Shown in pieces: positions 1 through 9,015 of a stretch of 64,000 nucleotides of DNA (positions are counted from its first letter, which is position 1; each line of letters begins with the position of its first letter). Location of the stretch: the NCBI GenBank assembly GCA_963677415.2, contig CAXXFJ010000019.1, positions 28,674-92,673 on the forward strand, given 5' to 3'. This stretch comes from JAQUTK01 sp963677415 (GTDB lineage: Bacteria; Bacteroidota; Bacteroidia; Bacteroidales; JAQUTK01). Both the position numbers and the translations under genes were made by a program. Below the pieces are notes generated by a model that was not told the origin of the DNA, made no database searches, and saw nothing but the letters and a program-made list of their open reading frames with translations.

Positions 1-275
1 ACTTTGAAGGCTTCAATGGCATACTCATCGTAAGCTGTAGTGAAGATAATGGGTATTTCCACCTTCATTCGTTCAAATACGGAAAATGCCGACCCATCCG
101 ATAAATGAATATCCATCAGAATCAGATCCGGCTGTGGATTTTTCTTTAACCATTCGACAGTTTGACTGATGCTTTCTGTATTTCCTACCACTTCGACATC
201 CGGAGCAATACCGGCAAGAATGTCCACCAGGTTTTCAAAGGCTACAGTTTCATCTTCAACTATCAGTGTTCTCAT
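1..275 (-). CDS. LytTR-type response regulator, N-terminal receiver domain (partial)
   Basis: Cut by the left edge; 91 codons are visible from the ATG at 275. They form a receiver domain: the acidic pocket (IVEDE near residues 5-9), the phospho-acceptor Asp in LILMDIHLSDG, the conserved Thr in IIFTTAYDEYAIEAF and a Lys at the edge. The FTTAYDEYAIEAFK ending is typical of receivers joined to a LytTR DNA-binding domain, which would lie outside the window. The start overlaps the stop of the sensor kinase gene (ATGA), so the two are translationally coupled and form a two-component pair. The output domain is inferred from family habit, not seen. Confidence 0.88.
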   Translation of the reverse strand, partial: MRTLIVEDETVAFENLVDILAGIAPDVEVVGNTESISQTVEWLKKNPQPDLILMDIHLSDGSAFSVFERMKVEIPIIFTTAYDEYAIEAFK

Positions 276-1294
276 CTTTTTTGACTTTTCAGAGGTAAAT
301 AAACACGAAACATTTTCCCGTCATCTTCCATCCGTATCTGTTCGTTCATCAGAATAGAGAATCGGTTTTCAAGGTTTCTAAGTCCGGTACCATTCGTTAC
401 CTGAGGGGTTAACTTCGGATAAATAGGATTTGAGACAACAAGTTCCATGCGATCGTTTAGCCGGATAGATACTTCCATCTTATGCAGGCTATCTATCATG
501 TTATGGACCACCACATTGTCAATGAGAGGAAGCAAGGAAAGTACCGGAATGTTAAGGTCCAACTTGGCCTCATCCACCTCAATATCGAATACCAGTTTGT
601 TGGCAAACCGAACTTCCATCATATAACGGAAGGCCTGTACAAACTCCAATTCTTCTTTCAAAGTGACCAAGCCTTTTTTATCACTTTGCAGGATATAACG
701 GAAAACATCTGACAGCTTATTCACATACTCAAGTGTAATCTCATTGTTCTTTTTACGTATCAATGCTGTAAGTCCATTGAGTGAATTGAAGAAGAAGTGA
801 GGATTGATCTGATTAGAAAGTGCATTACAGCGGCTCTCCAGATTTTCAATCATTAATTGTTCAATCTCAAGTTCTTTTTTCCGTTGTACAGAATAGAGAT
901 ATGAAACATGCCCTATAAACGTACATACAATACATACAACCAAAAACTGGAAAAGCAATACACTAGTAAAGCAATCGGCCCTGTTGCTGCAGAAATTTGA
1001 GATTCCAACATAAATGAAGTAGGCAATCGCAGTAACGAGGATATTGTAGAAGAAACGTTTTCGGATGGAAAAAAGCTTCATCTGCTGCATATTGCTTTTT
1101 AGTAATATCCAAATCAGCACAGTAAAGAAGAGATACCTGAAAACGAAGAACTGTATATGGGGTGTCCGGGCAGCTTCATCCAGAAAACTCAGTTCCCACC
1201 AAAAACAGGCTATGTTTGGATAAACAACAAAAATAGCACTAAGCAAACTAATTAATAAAAGCTTGAAAGAGCTGTATTTATCTAATAGATTCAT
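272..1294 (-). CDS. LytS/YehU-type sensor histidine kinase
   Basis: Membrane sensor kinase of the His_kinase (LytS/YehU) family, about 340 residues. Several hydrophobic segments fill the N-terminal 150 residues, followed by a short coiled linker. The phospho-acceptor His sits in NQINPHFFFNSLNGL, and the C-terminal ATPase has an N-box-like LPLIDNVVVHN and a G-box NGTGLRNLENRF. I chose the ATG at 1294 over one at 1330 because a Bacteroidetes -7 box (TAATTTTG on the minus strand, 1309-1316) lies between them. The gene overlaps the response regulator start by four bases. Its place directly downstream of the large operon makes it a candidate regulator of that operon, but this is inference. Confidence 0.88.
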   Translation of the reverse strand: MNLLDKYSSFKLLLISLLSAIFVVYPNIACFWWELSFLDEAARTPHIQFFVFRYLFFTVLIWILLKSNMQQMKLFSIRKRFFYNILVTAIAYFIYVGISNFCSNRADCFTSVLLFQFLVVCIVCTFIGHVSYLYSVQRKKELEIEQLMIENLESRCNALSNQINPHFFFNSLNGLTALIRKKNNEITLEYVNKLSDVFRYILQSDKKGLVTLKEELEFVQAFRYMMEVRFANKLVFDIEVDEAKLDLNIPVLSLLPLIDNVVVHNMIDSLHKMEVSIRLNDRMELVVSNPIYPKLTPQVTNGTGLRNLENRFSILMNEQIRMEDDGKMFRVYLPLKSQKR

Positions 1295-1308
1295 TGATTG
1301 ACTTTTTG

Positions 1309-1316
1309 CAAAATTA
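1309..1316 (-). promoter_or_regulatory. Probable -7 box of the sensor kinase gene
   Basis: The minus strand reads TAATTTTG, matching the Bacteroidetes TANNTTTG element. Transcription would begin near 1302, just before the ATG at 1294. No clear TTTG box is found 19-21 bases upstream. Confidence 0.4.
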
Positions 1317-1410
1317 GAACATTTATTCAAGATGCAGGAATCAGCAGGGTTATTTATATCAGGGAAATACGATTACCTTTACAAATATCTTTGAGTTGTT
1401 TACCAAAGAA

Positions 1411-1447
1411 GGGTAAATTATCATTTTGTCAGTATGTCAATTTACCC
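1411..1447 (-). terminator. Possible terminator at the end of the 20-gene operon
   Basis: Nine-base inverted repeat, GGGTAAATT and AATTTACCC, separated by 19 bases, lying just past the stop of the last operon gene. The run of T after it is poor, so it may be a weak terminator, an RNA stabiliser, or chance. Confidence 0.35.
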
Positions 1448-1464
1448 TCCCCCAATATTCAGTA

Positions 1465-2757
1465 TTACTTAATCTTATAAGCCATCAGCGCATTGCCGTG
1501 GCGGATATAAAATACTCCGTTCTTAATGACCGGATGTCCCCAATGAGGTCCTTCTCCTTTTTTGATCGTAAATTCGCTGACAACATTGAACTTTTCAGAA
1601 TCAGGTTTCACCAAGCCTACCGTTCCACGACGATCATCATAACAATACAACATATTATCGGCAGTGATTATTGCACCTTTGCCTTTGCCGTTCCACGGGT
1701 TCTCATAGATTGTTTTACCTGTATTCCAGTCGACAGCAACCCAATTTCCCTGATTGTTGTTAATCCAATTGGATCCGTAGACAACACCATTAAGCAATAC
1801 AAATCCTCCATGATGATTATCGAAATCACTGTTGCTCCATGCAAGGGTTACTCCAGATGCATCATCATTCAGTTGCAACATATAGGCACCTACATCATAG
1901 CCAAAAGAAAAAAGAAGTCTGCCCTTTTCGAAAAGAGGTGTATTAGTCGCAACATGATCTTTACCTTCCGCATTGCTGCCCCAGTCACTAAATGTCCATA
2001 CAATGTCGCCGGTCTCGGGATGAATAGCTATCACCTTTTTTCCTGCAACTGCAATAATCAATTTTTTCCCATTATGGTTAATAAGGAGCGGCGAAATGTA
2101 GGTACTCTGTTCACCTAATGGTTTGCTTTTCCAAACAGTCTCGCCTGTTTCAGCATTCAGGGCAACCATCGTCGTCTCATCTCCTCCGGGAGTGAATATT
2201 ACTTTATTGTCGAAGACCAAAGGGGATTCACAGGTACCCCAGTAACCCGTCTTTCTTTTAAATGTGGTTCCCCCATCTATTGTCCAGAGGATATCACCCT
2301 TTTCGAGACTGATACATACTACTTCTCCCGAACCACTGATCACATATGCTTTATTCCCAACAATCGTCGGAGTGGTACGTGTATCAGGATAGCTCTTTTC
2401 CCAGGGCGAACCGTAAACAATTTCGTAAACCTTCTTTCCATCCAAGGTATAAGAAGAGAAAATCTCTTTATTTTCCTCAAGGTTCATACCTGTTATGTAG
2501 ATTCGATCTTTTACGACTACGGGACTTGAATATCCCTTTCCGGCATCGAGTGTTTCCCACAGGAGTGAAGGTCCTCCCTCCGGCCACGATTTAAGCAGTC
2601 CGGTTTCTTTATAGGTTCCATTACGGTCAGGGCCTCTAAAACCATTGGTCGATTGAGCCATCGCTTCAACCGTCACCATGCAAGCCAGGGCTACTCCCAA
2701 ATAACAAAGCTTCTTTTTGTTTTCTCTTGTTCTCATACTGTTATATTTGTTAGACAT
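1465..2757 (-). CDS. Secreted PQQ-like beta-propeller protein (last gene of island operon)
   Basis: Exported beta-propeller of the BamB/PQQ-like repeat class. The mature part opens with FRGPDRNGTYKETGLLKSWP, then blades recur with segments such as ALNAETGETVW and AIHPETGDIVW. A signal peptide ends near AMAQS. It resembles the three tandem propellers at 18582-22207 in its opening and its last blade (HGNALMAYKIK), so it looks like a diverged fourth member. The start is uncertain: 2757 gives a 7-base gap after the glycosyltransferase, and 2736 would remove a 7-residue N-region. Real PQQ binding is not shown by the sequence; such propellers often act as scaffolds or substrate binders. Function unknown. 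Confidence 0.85.
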   Translation of the reverse strand: MSNKYNSMRTRENKKKLCYLGVALACMVTVEAMAQSTNGFRGPDRNGTYKETGLLKSWPEGGPSLLWETLDAGKGYSSPVVVKDRIYITGMNLEENKEIFSSYTLDGKKVYEIVYGSPWEKSYPDTRTTPTIVGNKAYVISGSGEVVCISLEKGDILWTIDGGTTFKRKTGYWGTCESPLVFDNKVIFTPGGDETTMVALNAETGETVWKSKPLGEQSTYISPLLINHNGKKLIIAVAGKKVIAIHPETGDIVWTFSDWGSNAEGKDHVATNTPLFEKGRLLFSFGYDVGAYMLQLNDDASGVTLAWSNSDFDNHHGGFVLLNGVVYGSNWINNNQGNWVAVDWNTGKTIYENPWNGKGKGAIITADNMLYCYDDRRGTVGLVKPDSEKFNVVSEFTIKKGEGPHWGHPVIKNGVFYIRHGNALMAYKIK

Positions 2758-2764
2758 CTTGATT

Positions 2765-4033
2765 TCATTTGTTTGTACACTGTTCATAGAGTGCGAGCAA
2801 CTTTTCTGCCAGCACATGTTCGTTATAGCGTGTGGCAGATAGCTCCACGGCTTTCTCTTCACACCTGGCGAGCAGCTCTTTATCGGTCAAAAGTTTTTCC
2901 AATGCTTCTGCCAAAGCATCGGGGGTATTCGGTTCATAAAGAATACCGGCCTCTCCTACTATTTCCGGAAACGAACCGGTAGCCGGTTCGACAGCCGGAC
3001 GTCCCGCGGCAAATGCTTCACAGAGATATAGTCCGACTCCTTCCTCGAAAGTGATGGGTACGGACAAGAGGGTGATGGTACTGTAAAAACGGGCATGATC
3101 TTCCAGACTATAGGTGTCACTAATCTCTACTTCTTCCTTATAAGGTGAAAGCATCTTCTTAATCTCTTTTAGAAATTGCTTATCCTTTCCGGTATAGCCT
3201 CCTGCTATTTTCAGTCTGAGGTTGGGAATGGTACCCTTTTCTTTTAGTTTGACAAAAGCTTTAACCAAGATATCAAGACCATTTTCGCGGTTCATCCGGT
3301 AGAAGAATCCAATCACCGGATCTTTTGGCAAACTATCAGAGGCATATTTGATCCTGTCTATTCCGGGATAGATAACGTCCACTTCAGTAATCTGAGGAAT
3401 CCGTTGTCTCAGCACCTCTTTATAAAATTGGCTGGTTGTAATAAAACGGTCTATATATTGACTATTTTCCTTGATTCCCTGCCAAGCTGCCAAAGCATCC
3501 TCTTCCTTCAATTGATCCAGCCACACCTCTTCATCTTGAACAGAACAGACAATGGGAATATCCAGTTGGCGACGAAACATCCTTGCGATTCCAATCAATA
3601 AGGAATTGGAAAGATGAATGATATCGGGCTTCTCCTGTTCTTTTATCCAATCTATCATCGGGGTAATCTGATCTTGAAATACTTTACCATCACCGGTAAT
3701 CATGGATAAAGTCATTGCTTCCGTTCCTTCGGCTGAGGTGCTACCAGACATAGAAGAGGCAATATTGAGCATCGCATCAGATGCGGTAAAACGTTCCAAC
3801 CATTTCGGCATCTTTCTATTGCTAAAAAACCGATGCGCAGTATAGAAGGTAGTAGCTGGAAAGAATAATGGAGTATCAGCCTGAAACGACTGATGTTTTA
3901 GTGGAAGGTAGATCGGCATGATTGTAATATCGTGACCCGCTTTGCGTAATGCTGCTGCATGAAGATTATCACGGAAACAGTTTCCACAATAGAACGAATC
4001 ACCGGAACCCGGCACGATAAACAGTATTCTCAT
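2765..4033 (-). CDS. GT4-family glycosyltransferase
   Basis: Retaining glycosyltransferase with a GT-B fold, 422 residues. The N-terminus MRILFIVPGSGDSFYCGN is the acceptor-side Rossmann start. The C-terminal donor domain has VIGFFYRMNRENG and the E-x7-E type block EEGVGLYLCEAFAAGRPAVE followed by GSFPEIVGEAGILYEP. It probably moves a sugar from a nucleotide-sugar to a lipid or protein at the inner face of the membrane. The gap to the ABC permease gene is 2 bases, so it belongs to the operon and might glycosylate the island's product, an idea that rests on position only. No signal peptide. Confidence 0.88.
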   Translation of the reverse strand: MRILFIVPGSGDSFYCGNCFRDNLHAAALRKAGHDITIMPIYLPLKHQSFQADTPLFFPATTFYTAHRFFSNRKMPKWLERFTASDAMLNIASSMSGSTSAEGTEAMTLSMITGDGKVFQDQITPMIDWIKEQEKPDIIHLSNSLLIGIARMFRRQLDIPIVCSVQDEEVWLDQLKEEDALAAWQGIKENSQYIDRFITTSQFYKEVLRQRIPQITEVDVIYPGIDRIKYASDSLPKDPVIGFFYRMNRENGLDILVKAFVKLKEKGTIPNLRLKIAGGYTGKDKQFLKEIKKMLSPYKEEVEISDTYSLEDHARFYSTITLLSVPITFEEGVGLYLCEAFAAGRPAVEPATGSFPEIVGEAGILYEPNTPDALAEALEKLLTDKELLARCEEKAVELSATRYNEHVLAEKLLALYEQCTNK

Positions 4034-4035
4034 AA

Positions 4036-7000
4036 CTACAACTGCTTTGAGTTTCTAACTTCCTGCTTCACTGATTTACGCACAAAGACCAACACACATA
4101 CTACAAAGAATATCGTGAAGAGCAAAGCCAGCAGCCATATCCATATCCCGGCATTCATAAAGCTACTCATCACTCCTACCAAAGCGCTTAGTACACCTGT
4201 TGCAATGGCAACTATCGGTACGATCAGGTTTTCCTTGAAAAGGAGTTGCTCAATTTTGTGATCGGTAAAGCCTAAAATACGGTACATCTCTATTTCCTTG
4301 CGTCGCATGGAAAGGTTTTTACGGATCACAATAATGAAACTCATTATACCTAATAATAATCCCAAACCTCCAAGAGTCAAAAAGATAGTCAGGTATGTAT
4401 CTGTCACGGTGTTAAATTGTTTGAGGCGGTCATTGGTTGTGGAAACCCGAACACCATATTCATTCAAGGCTTGCGAAAGAAGCGTTTTCACCTCTTCTTT
4501 GTCTGGCTCGTCCGTTTTAAGCAGGAATACTTCGCTGCCGGTAGTTTCTTTCCATATCTCCCCAAACAGGCCACGGTCAATCAGTATATTTCCCTGAAAG
4601 ATGGAATTAGATAGCGTTCCGACAAGTTGTATCGCCACTCTTTGTCCTTTATCACCTTCATAAAAGAGGGTATCTCCCAAACTAAGTCCCAGTCCCCAGG
4701 TAAGAACAGTGGCATCTACCAATGCCGGATAAACGGTATCGTTACGCAACTGCATCCTGTCAAAAAAGGCTTTCCTATCTGTCGGGTACAAACTCTGTTC
4801 AATCTGAAAATCACTTCCGGACAAATCATTCATATCAACTCCCAAAACAGTAGAGGTAGTCACTTTATTGAGATTCAGGCAACTGGCATCATCTGCACTA
4901 TAACGAAGGCATTGAAGTATTTTCGTATCTGCGGGCAGGTCTTTGAGTGATAGTTTTTCCCTTCCCTCTGGTGTAGCCAGCGAGTGATAGATGGGCACAG
5001 TACTTTCACACCAGAGTGTGTATCCTCCCGTTCCGGTGCGAAGCTGCGAACTGTCGGCAAACCCTTTACGGTTGAGTCCGACAGAAAAAACAATAAATAC
5101 GCCGGTTGCCAGAGCCAGGAAGGATAAAAGAGCCTGCTTCTTGCCAGAGTACAAGGTAGCCCATATCAGTTTGGATGTATCGAATTTATCCGGACAAGCC
5201 GAAGCGTTACGGATAATAAGAAAATCGCCCCACAAGGCAGCTACTCCAATCAGAACAACTCCTGCTACAACAAAGAGAGTGACCGAATGCAAAAGAAGTA
5301 AGTTGGCAGTTAACAGACCAAGCACCAGGATGCCGGAAAGTACAACCAGCCACTTTCTCATAGGATATGCAATCTTCTTTCGTCCGGAAACAAGCTTTTT
5401 TTCCTTTAATGCACGTACAATCGCCAGACGGAGTACAAATAAAGAAATGCCGATGCCCACAAGCAGACCGATAAGAATCGTTGTAAATGACGGATAAATG
5501 CTAAAAGCATCCGTTTGGGTAGCTCCTTTCCATACATTCCCAAGCAGCCACATCACCAGACCTGTATAAACCAATCCGGCAACGACTCCTATCACTGAAG
5601 CAATCAGTACAACTGGAGAGAGTTCGTTCCAGAGCATCCTGACAATACGTTTCTGCGTATATCCCAACGCCTTGAGCAGGTTTATTTCTTGTTGCCGTTG
5701 ATACAGCATTTCCGATAAGGGAATTAGCATCAGTAAGATCGCTGAGACAATAATAAAGAAAGCCAAGGAGAGGAAAAGACTGGAAAAATCCACACCGTTC
5801 TTTGCGGCAAACAGTCCGGCTTCACGGGGATAAAGTAGCTGAACACCAAACATCTCCGGATGAAGTTGGGAGAGGTTTGGCTCTGTATTGGCCACACGGA
5901 TGGCTGTGGCACTTCCATACACATTACTCCAGTCGCCAGCCACCGCATCATAGGCGATGATTGCCTTGGGAGTACTGCGATATAGTTTCCAATAGTCTTC
6001 GTCCTCAGCTGTGATAAGATCCATCTGAATCGGAAGGTCACTGTCCCAGTCTGTACAACGTTCTACATTGGAAAGACCTGGGAAATCAGCACTCAGGGTA
6101 CTGTCTTCCTGTAATTCGGATAAAGGAACAATTTGTCGTACACACAATCGAACTGTATCCGTAACGAGCATCTTTAAATGCTGAGAAGTAAAATAAGTAA
6201 TCTGTATCGTATCGCCAATCGCCGCTTTCAAACGACGGGCCGAATAATCGGAAAGGATTATTTCATCCTTCTTCAAGACATTTCCTTTGTAACGTTCCAT
6301 CGCTACTACGAAGGAGTAAGGGATGGACGTTTTATCTCTCTCTATTGAATTGGCAAGATAAGAGAAGAGGCGGTTTGGTTCACTGTTATTCCGACAGATT
6401 GTTTGTGCCACTTCTTGCTGAAGAAAAACACGGTCGGATGTGATTTCCGTAAATCCATTCTTCTTGCTGACCTTCAATCCGGAAGAGGTGTAATCCCACA
6501 CTTTTGACAGGTCAGAGAGAGATACTTGCTTATCAACAAGAATCAGGTTGACTTTTCCTTTTACGTCCAACACTTCAGCCAGGTTCTGACGGTTAACGAA
6601 AATATTGAAGGGAATAATCTGTTCGTTTCTCATGCTGATGTTGCCACCCTCTTCAACTTTCACTATTCCACTATAAGAAAGGCGCAGACTGGAGGTATAG
6701 TTTTCGGTTACGAACAAAGATCCTGAAGGAACCAAACCTGCAGCAGGTAGCCGGAGCACAATATCATTCGCACCATCCAACTTCATTTCTGCTGCCAATG
6801 CAGGATTCATCTTCACCGAATCTTTGGGAACTGATCCGTCATCCATACCCCAAACAAACACCGGAATCAACTTCTTTCCCTGAGAGACAAAGCCATTGGT
6901 TAACAAGACACCTCTTGCTGATGTTTCGAGCAAAGGGGTCTTCAATATACTCTCGGAAATAAAGGAGTTGCGTGAGAAAATAACCGTTTCCGTCTTACCC

Positions 7001-7161
7001 AAACGCTCCTCTACTTGTCTGACAAGTGTCATACGAACAGAATCCCCTACCACCAAGCTACCGACAATAACGGCAACTGTGATAAGTGACGCAATCGCTA
7101 TCAGTTTGTAATAACGACTGTAATAGCTTATATTCTTACGTGTCAGACTTTTAATATTCAT
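4036..7161 (-). CDS. ABC transporter permease with two FtsX-type domains
   Basis: Large membrane subunit of 1041 residues. One N-terminal membrane segment (YYKLIAIASLITVAVIVGSL) precedes a long extracytoplasmic region. A first FtsX core follows around residues 465-610 (LFLSLAFFIIVSAILLMLIP, LKALGYTQKRIVRML), and a second at the C-terminus (IFLTLGGLGLLLGIMSFIIV, YRILGFTDHKIEQLL). This is the MacB/LolCE-like type VII ABC layout, which usually moves lipids, lipoproteins or peptides through mechanical coupling. Its start overlaps the ATPase gene by four bases. In this context it could release or export the island's lipid-like product, which is inference. Confidence 0.9.
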   Translation of the reverse strand: MNIKSLTRKNISYYSRYYKLIAIASLITVAVIVGSLVVGDSVRMTLVRQVEERLGKTETVIFSRNSFISESILKTPLLETSARGVLLTNGFVSQGKKLIPVFVWGMDDGSVPKDSVKMNPALAAEMKLDGANDIVLRLPAAGLVPSGSLFVTENYTSSLRLSYSGIVKVEEGGNISMRNEQIIPFNIFVNRQNLAEVLDVKGKVNLILVDKQVSLSDLSKVWDYTSSGLKVSKKNGFTEITSDRVFLQQEVAQTICRNNSEPNRLFSYLANSIERDKTSIPYSFVVAMERYKGNVLKKDEIILSDYSARRLKAAIGDTIQITYFTSQHLKMLVTDTVRLCVRQIVPLSELQEDSTLSADFPGLSNVERCTDWDSDLPIQMDLITAEDEDYWKLYRSTPKAIIAYDAVAGDWSNVYGSATAIRVANTEPNLSQLHPEMFGVQLLYPREAGLFAAKNGVDFSSLFLSLAFFIIVSAILLMLIPLSEMLYQRQQEINLLKALGYTQKRIVRMLWNELSPVVLIASVIGVVAGLVYTGLVMWLLGNVWKGATQTDAFSIYPSFTTILIGLLVGIGISLFVLRLAIVRALKEKKLVSGRKKIAYPMRKWLVVLSGILVLGLLTANLLLLHSVTLFVVAGVVLIGVAALWGDFLIIRNASACPDKFDTSKLIWATLYSGKKQALLSFLALATGVFIVFSVGLNRKGFADSSQLRTGTGGYTLWCESTVPIYHSLATPEGREKLSLKDLPADTKILQCLRYSADDASCLNLNKVTTSTVLGVDMNDLSGSDFQIEQSLYPTDRKAFFDRMQLRNDTVYPALVDATVLTWGLGLSLGDTLFYEGDKGQRVAIQLVGTLSNSIFQGNILIDRGLFGEIWKETTGSEVFLLKTDEPDKEEVKTLLSQALNEYGVRVSTTNDRLKQFNTVTDTYLTIFLTLGGLGLLLGIMSFIIVIRKNLSMRRKEIEMYRILGFTDHKIEQLLFKENLIVPIVAIATGVLSALVGVMSSFMNAGIWIWLLALLFTIFFVVCVLVFVRKSVKQEVRNSKQL

Positions 7162-7838
7162 TTCAAGAGTCCTTCTTTTAATGTGAGTATCCTGTGGGCT
7201 ACAGAAGAGGTTTCGTCTGAGTGGGTCACCATCACGATAGTCGTCTGCAAACTCTTATTAATCTCGGATAGCAAAGTCGCTATATTCCATGCATTCTCGG
7301 CATCTAATTGTCCGGTCGGTTCGTCAGCCAGGAGTAGCAATGGCTTCCTGATTAATGCGCGGCAAACAGCCACACGGCTTGCTTCTCCACCGGATAAAGT
7401 TGCCGGATATTGCTGAGCTACCCCAGAGATGCGTGTCAGATCCATTAATTGACGTGCATATTCCATCTCCGACTCTCCTACCTTAGAAGAATATGCCAAT
7501 ACTGGCAGTAATATATTTTCCAGAGCGGTATACTGTGGCATCAGCCGATGATCCTGAAAGATAAAACCAATCTGATTATTGCGTACTGAAGACAGATCAA
7601 CTCCCGGAGTCGTTATTTCGGCATCATCCAGCAAATAGCTTCCTCCATCAGGCAGAATCAATGTTCCCAAGATAGAAAGAAGTGTTGTTTTACCAGAACC
7701 GGAAGCTCCTTTTATCGCTACAAACTCTCCTTTTTGGATCTCCAACTCTATTCCACGCAGAACATTATTCAGCTGGTTTTCACCATCCCGAAAACTCTTC
7801 TGTATATCTGATAACTTGATTAGTGCCATACTTTTCAT
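7158..7838 (-). CDS. ABC transporter ATP-binding protein (LolD/MacB type)
   Basis: ATPase of 226 residues with all signature elements: Walker A GASGSGKTT, Q-loop IGFIFQDHRLMP, signature LSGGEASR, Walker B LLLADEPTG with the catalytic Glu, and H-loop VTHSDE. It pairs with the FtsX-type permease whose start overlaps its stop by four bases. The ATG at 7829 (MALIKLSDIQKSF) is an equally good start. It powers the transporter from the cytoplasmic face of the inner membrane. Confidence 0.93.
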   Translation of the reverse strand: MKSMALIKLSDIQKSFRDGENQLNNVLRGIELEIQKGEFVAIKGASGSGKTTLLSILGTLILPDGGSYLLDDAEITTPGVDLSSVRNNQIGFIFQDHRLMPQYTALENILLPVLAYSSKVGESEMEYARQLMDLTRISGVAQQYPATLSGGEASRVAVCRALIRKPLLLLADEPTGQLDAENAWNIATLLSEINKSLQTTIVMVTHSDETSSVAHRILTLKEGLLK

Positions 7839-7841
7839 TGA

Positions 7842-8999
7842 TTAAGTCTGTTTATTACCAAAACATAATAGGGTTCCTTTAGCTGTAAGAATAAAGAAAT
7901 GATCCTTAATAATTGCCGGTGAACCGACAATCTGTTCTCCTGTATCGTATTCCCATTCCAAGACTCCTTTTTCTATATCCAGAATTGAGACAATCCCGGT
8001 TTTTGTACAGACGATTACCTTATCCTCACAGACCACCGGCGAACTTTCGCCTACGTTTCCTTTGAGCATATATTTCCAATTCACTCTTCCGTCTTTCCTG
8101 TTGATAGAAAACAAATATCTCTCATCTGAAAGAGCATACACTGTCTCACATGTGATAGAGGGAACAGATACAAAAGAACCATTCTCATTGGTTGATTTTA
8201 TAATCTTCTTGTGACGGACTATCTTTCCATCCTCCAACTGAAGTTCATACATATTGCCGGAATAGTCGCTTACATAACAATAGTCACCCTTAATCGCCGG
8301 TGATGCCGGAATATAGGCATCCAACAACAATGAATCCGTAGGAAGTCCTGTCTGGCAATTAACGATACGCAGCCATGAATCACATCCGCCAAAGAAGAAA
8401 CACCCCTTCCTGAGGGCAACAGCACCATTCAGATAATATCCCGATTCAAAGCGGTTTATCAATTTCCCATCGCGATAATCAAGAGTGTAAAGGAAATTGT
8501 CGTAACTGCCAAAGACGACTGCCTGGCGACCTTCGAAATCTATAAAGTTGGGCGAAGCAGATATCTGTCCCAAGGTCTCATAATTCCACAAAGTATCTTT
8601 TCGGATAAGGGAAATAGCTGTCAGAAAGCCGTCAATCCTCCCGATGTAGAGGACGGAGTCATGGATCATCGGAGTAGCTTCAACGGCAGTATTCAGTGAA
8701 TAGTCGAAGGTGAGCTTTCCCTTTATATTAACTCCCTGTATACGCCCCCTTTTGTCAGACCAATAAGTTGTTCCTTCTTGAACTACCGGGGATGATACTG
8801 TCTGTGAGTTACTTTTATAACTCCACAGTAACACAGGTTCCTTGGGGAGTCGGGTATGCGTATATCCACTCAATGCGGCATCTCCCCGAAACAATAGCCA
8901 ATCCATAGTGCCTTTCTCGTCACTTTGATTACTAGTTCCCGTACAGCTCACCAACAGAGATGCAAGTACTCCAAGCAGTATCAATCGTTTCATAGTCAC
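7842..8999 (-). CDS. PQQ-like beta-propeller lipoprotein
   Basis: 385 residues with a lipoprotein signal: MKRLILLGVLASLLVSC, whose Cys would be lipidated. The mature protein is a PQQ-like propeller starting WLLFRGDAALSGYTHTRLP, with repeated blades such as YSLNTAVEATPMIHDSVLYI and WEYDTGEQIVGSPAIIKDHF. It differs from the secreted 401-residue propellers and looks more like BamB-type repeats. It sits between the iron-sulfur oxidoreductase genes and the ABC transporter genes, 3 bases from the ATPase gene. A periplasmic or outer-membrane scaffold role is plausible but unproven. Confidence 0.86.
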   Translation of the reverse strand: MTMKRLILLGVLASLLVSCTGTSNQSDEKGTMDWLLFRGDAALSGYTHTRLPKEPVLLWSYKSNSQTVSSPVVQEGTTYWSDKRGRIQGVNIKGKLTFDYSLNTAVEATPMIHDSVLYIGRIDGFLTAISLIRKDTLWNYETLGQISASPNFIDFEGRQAVVFGSYDNFLYTLDYRDGKLINRFESGYYLNGAVALRKGCFFFGGCDSWLRIVNCQTGLPTDSLLLDAYIPASPAIKGDYCYVSDYSGNMYELQLEDGKIVRHKKIIKSTNENGSFVSVPSITCETVYALSDERYLFSINRKDGRVNWKYMLKGNVGESSPVVCEDKVIVCTKTGIVSILDIEKGVLEWEYDTGEQIVGSPAIIKDHFFILTAKGTLLCFGNKQT

Positions 9000-9015
9000 T
9001 CTCCTGATTTATTTA

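Noticed and set aside
1426..2118. 230-codon plus-strand frame opposite the last propeller gene
   Set aside because: Same reason: an antisense shadow of a repeat-rich coding sequence with no recognisable protein features.
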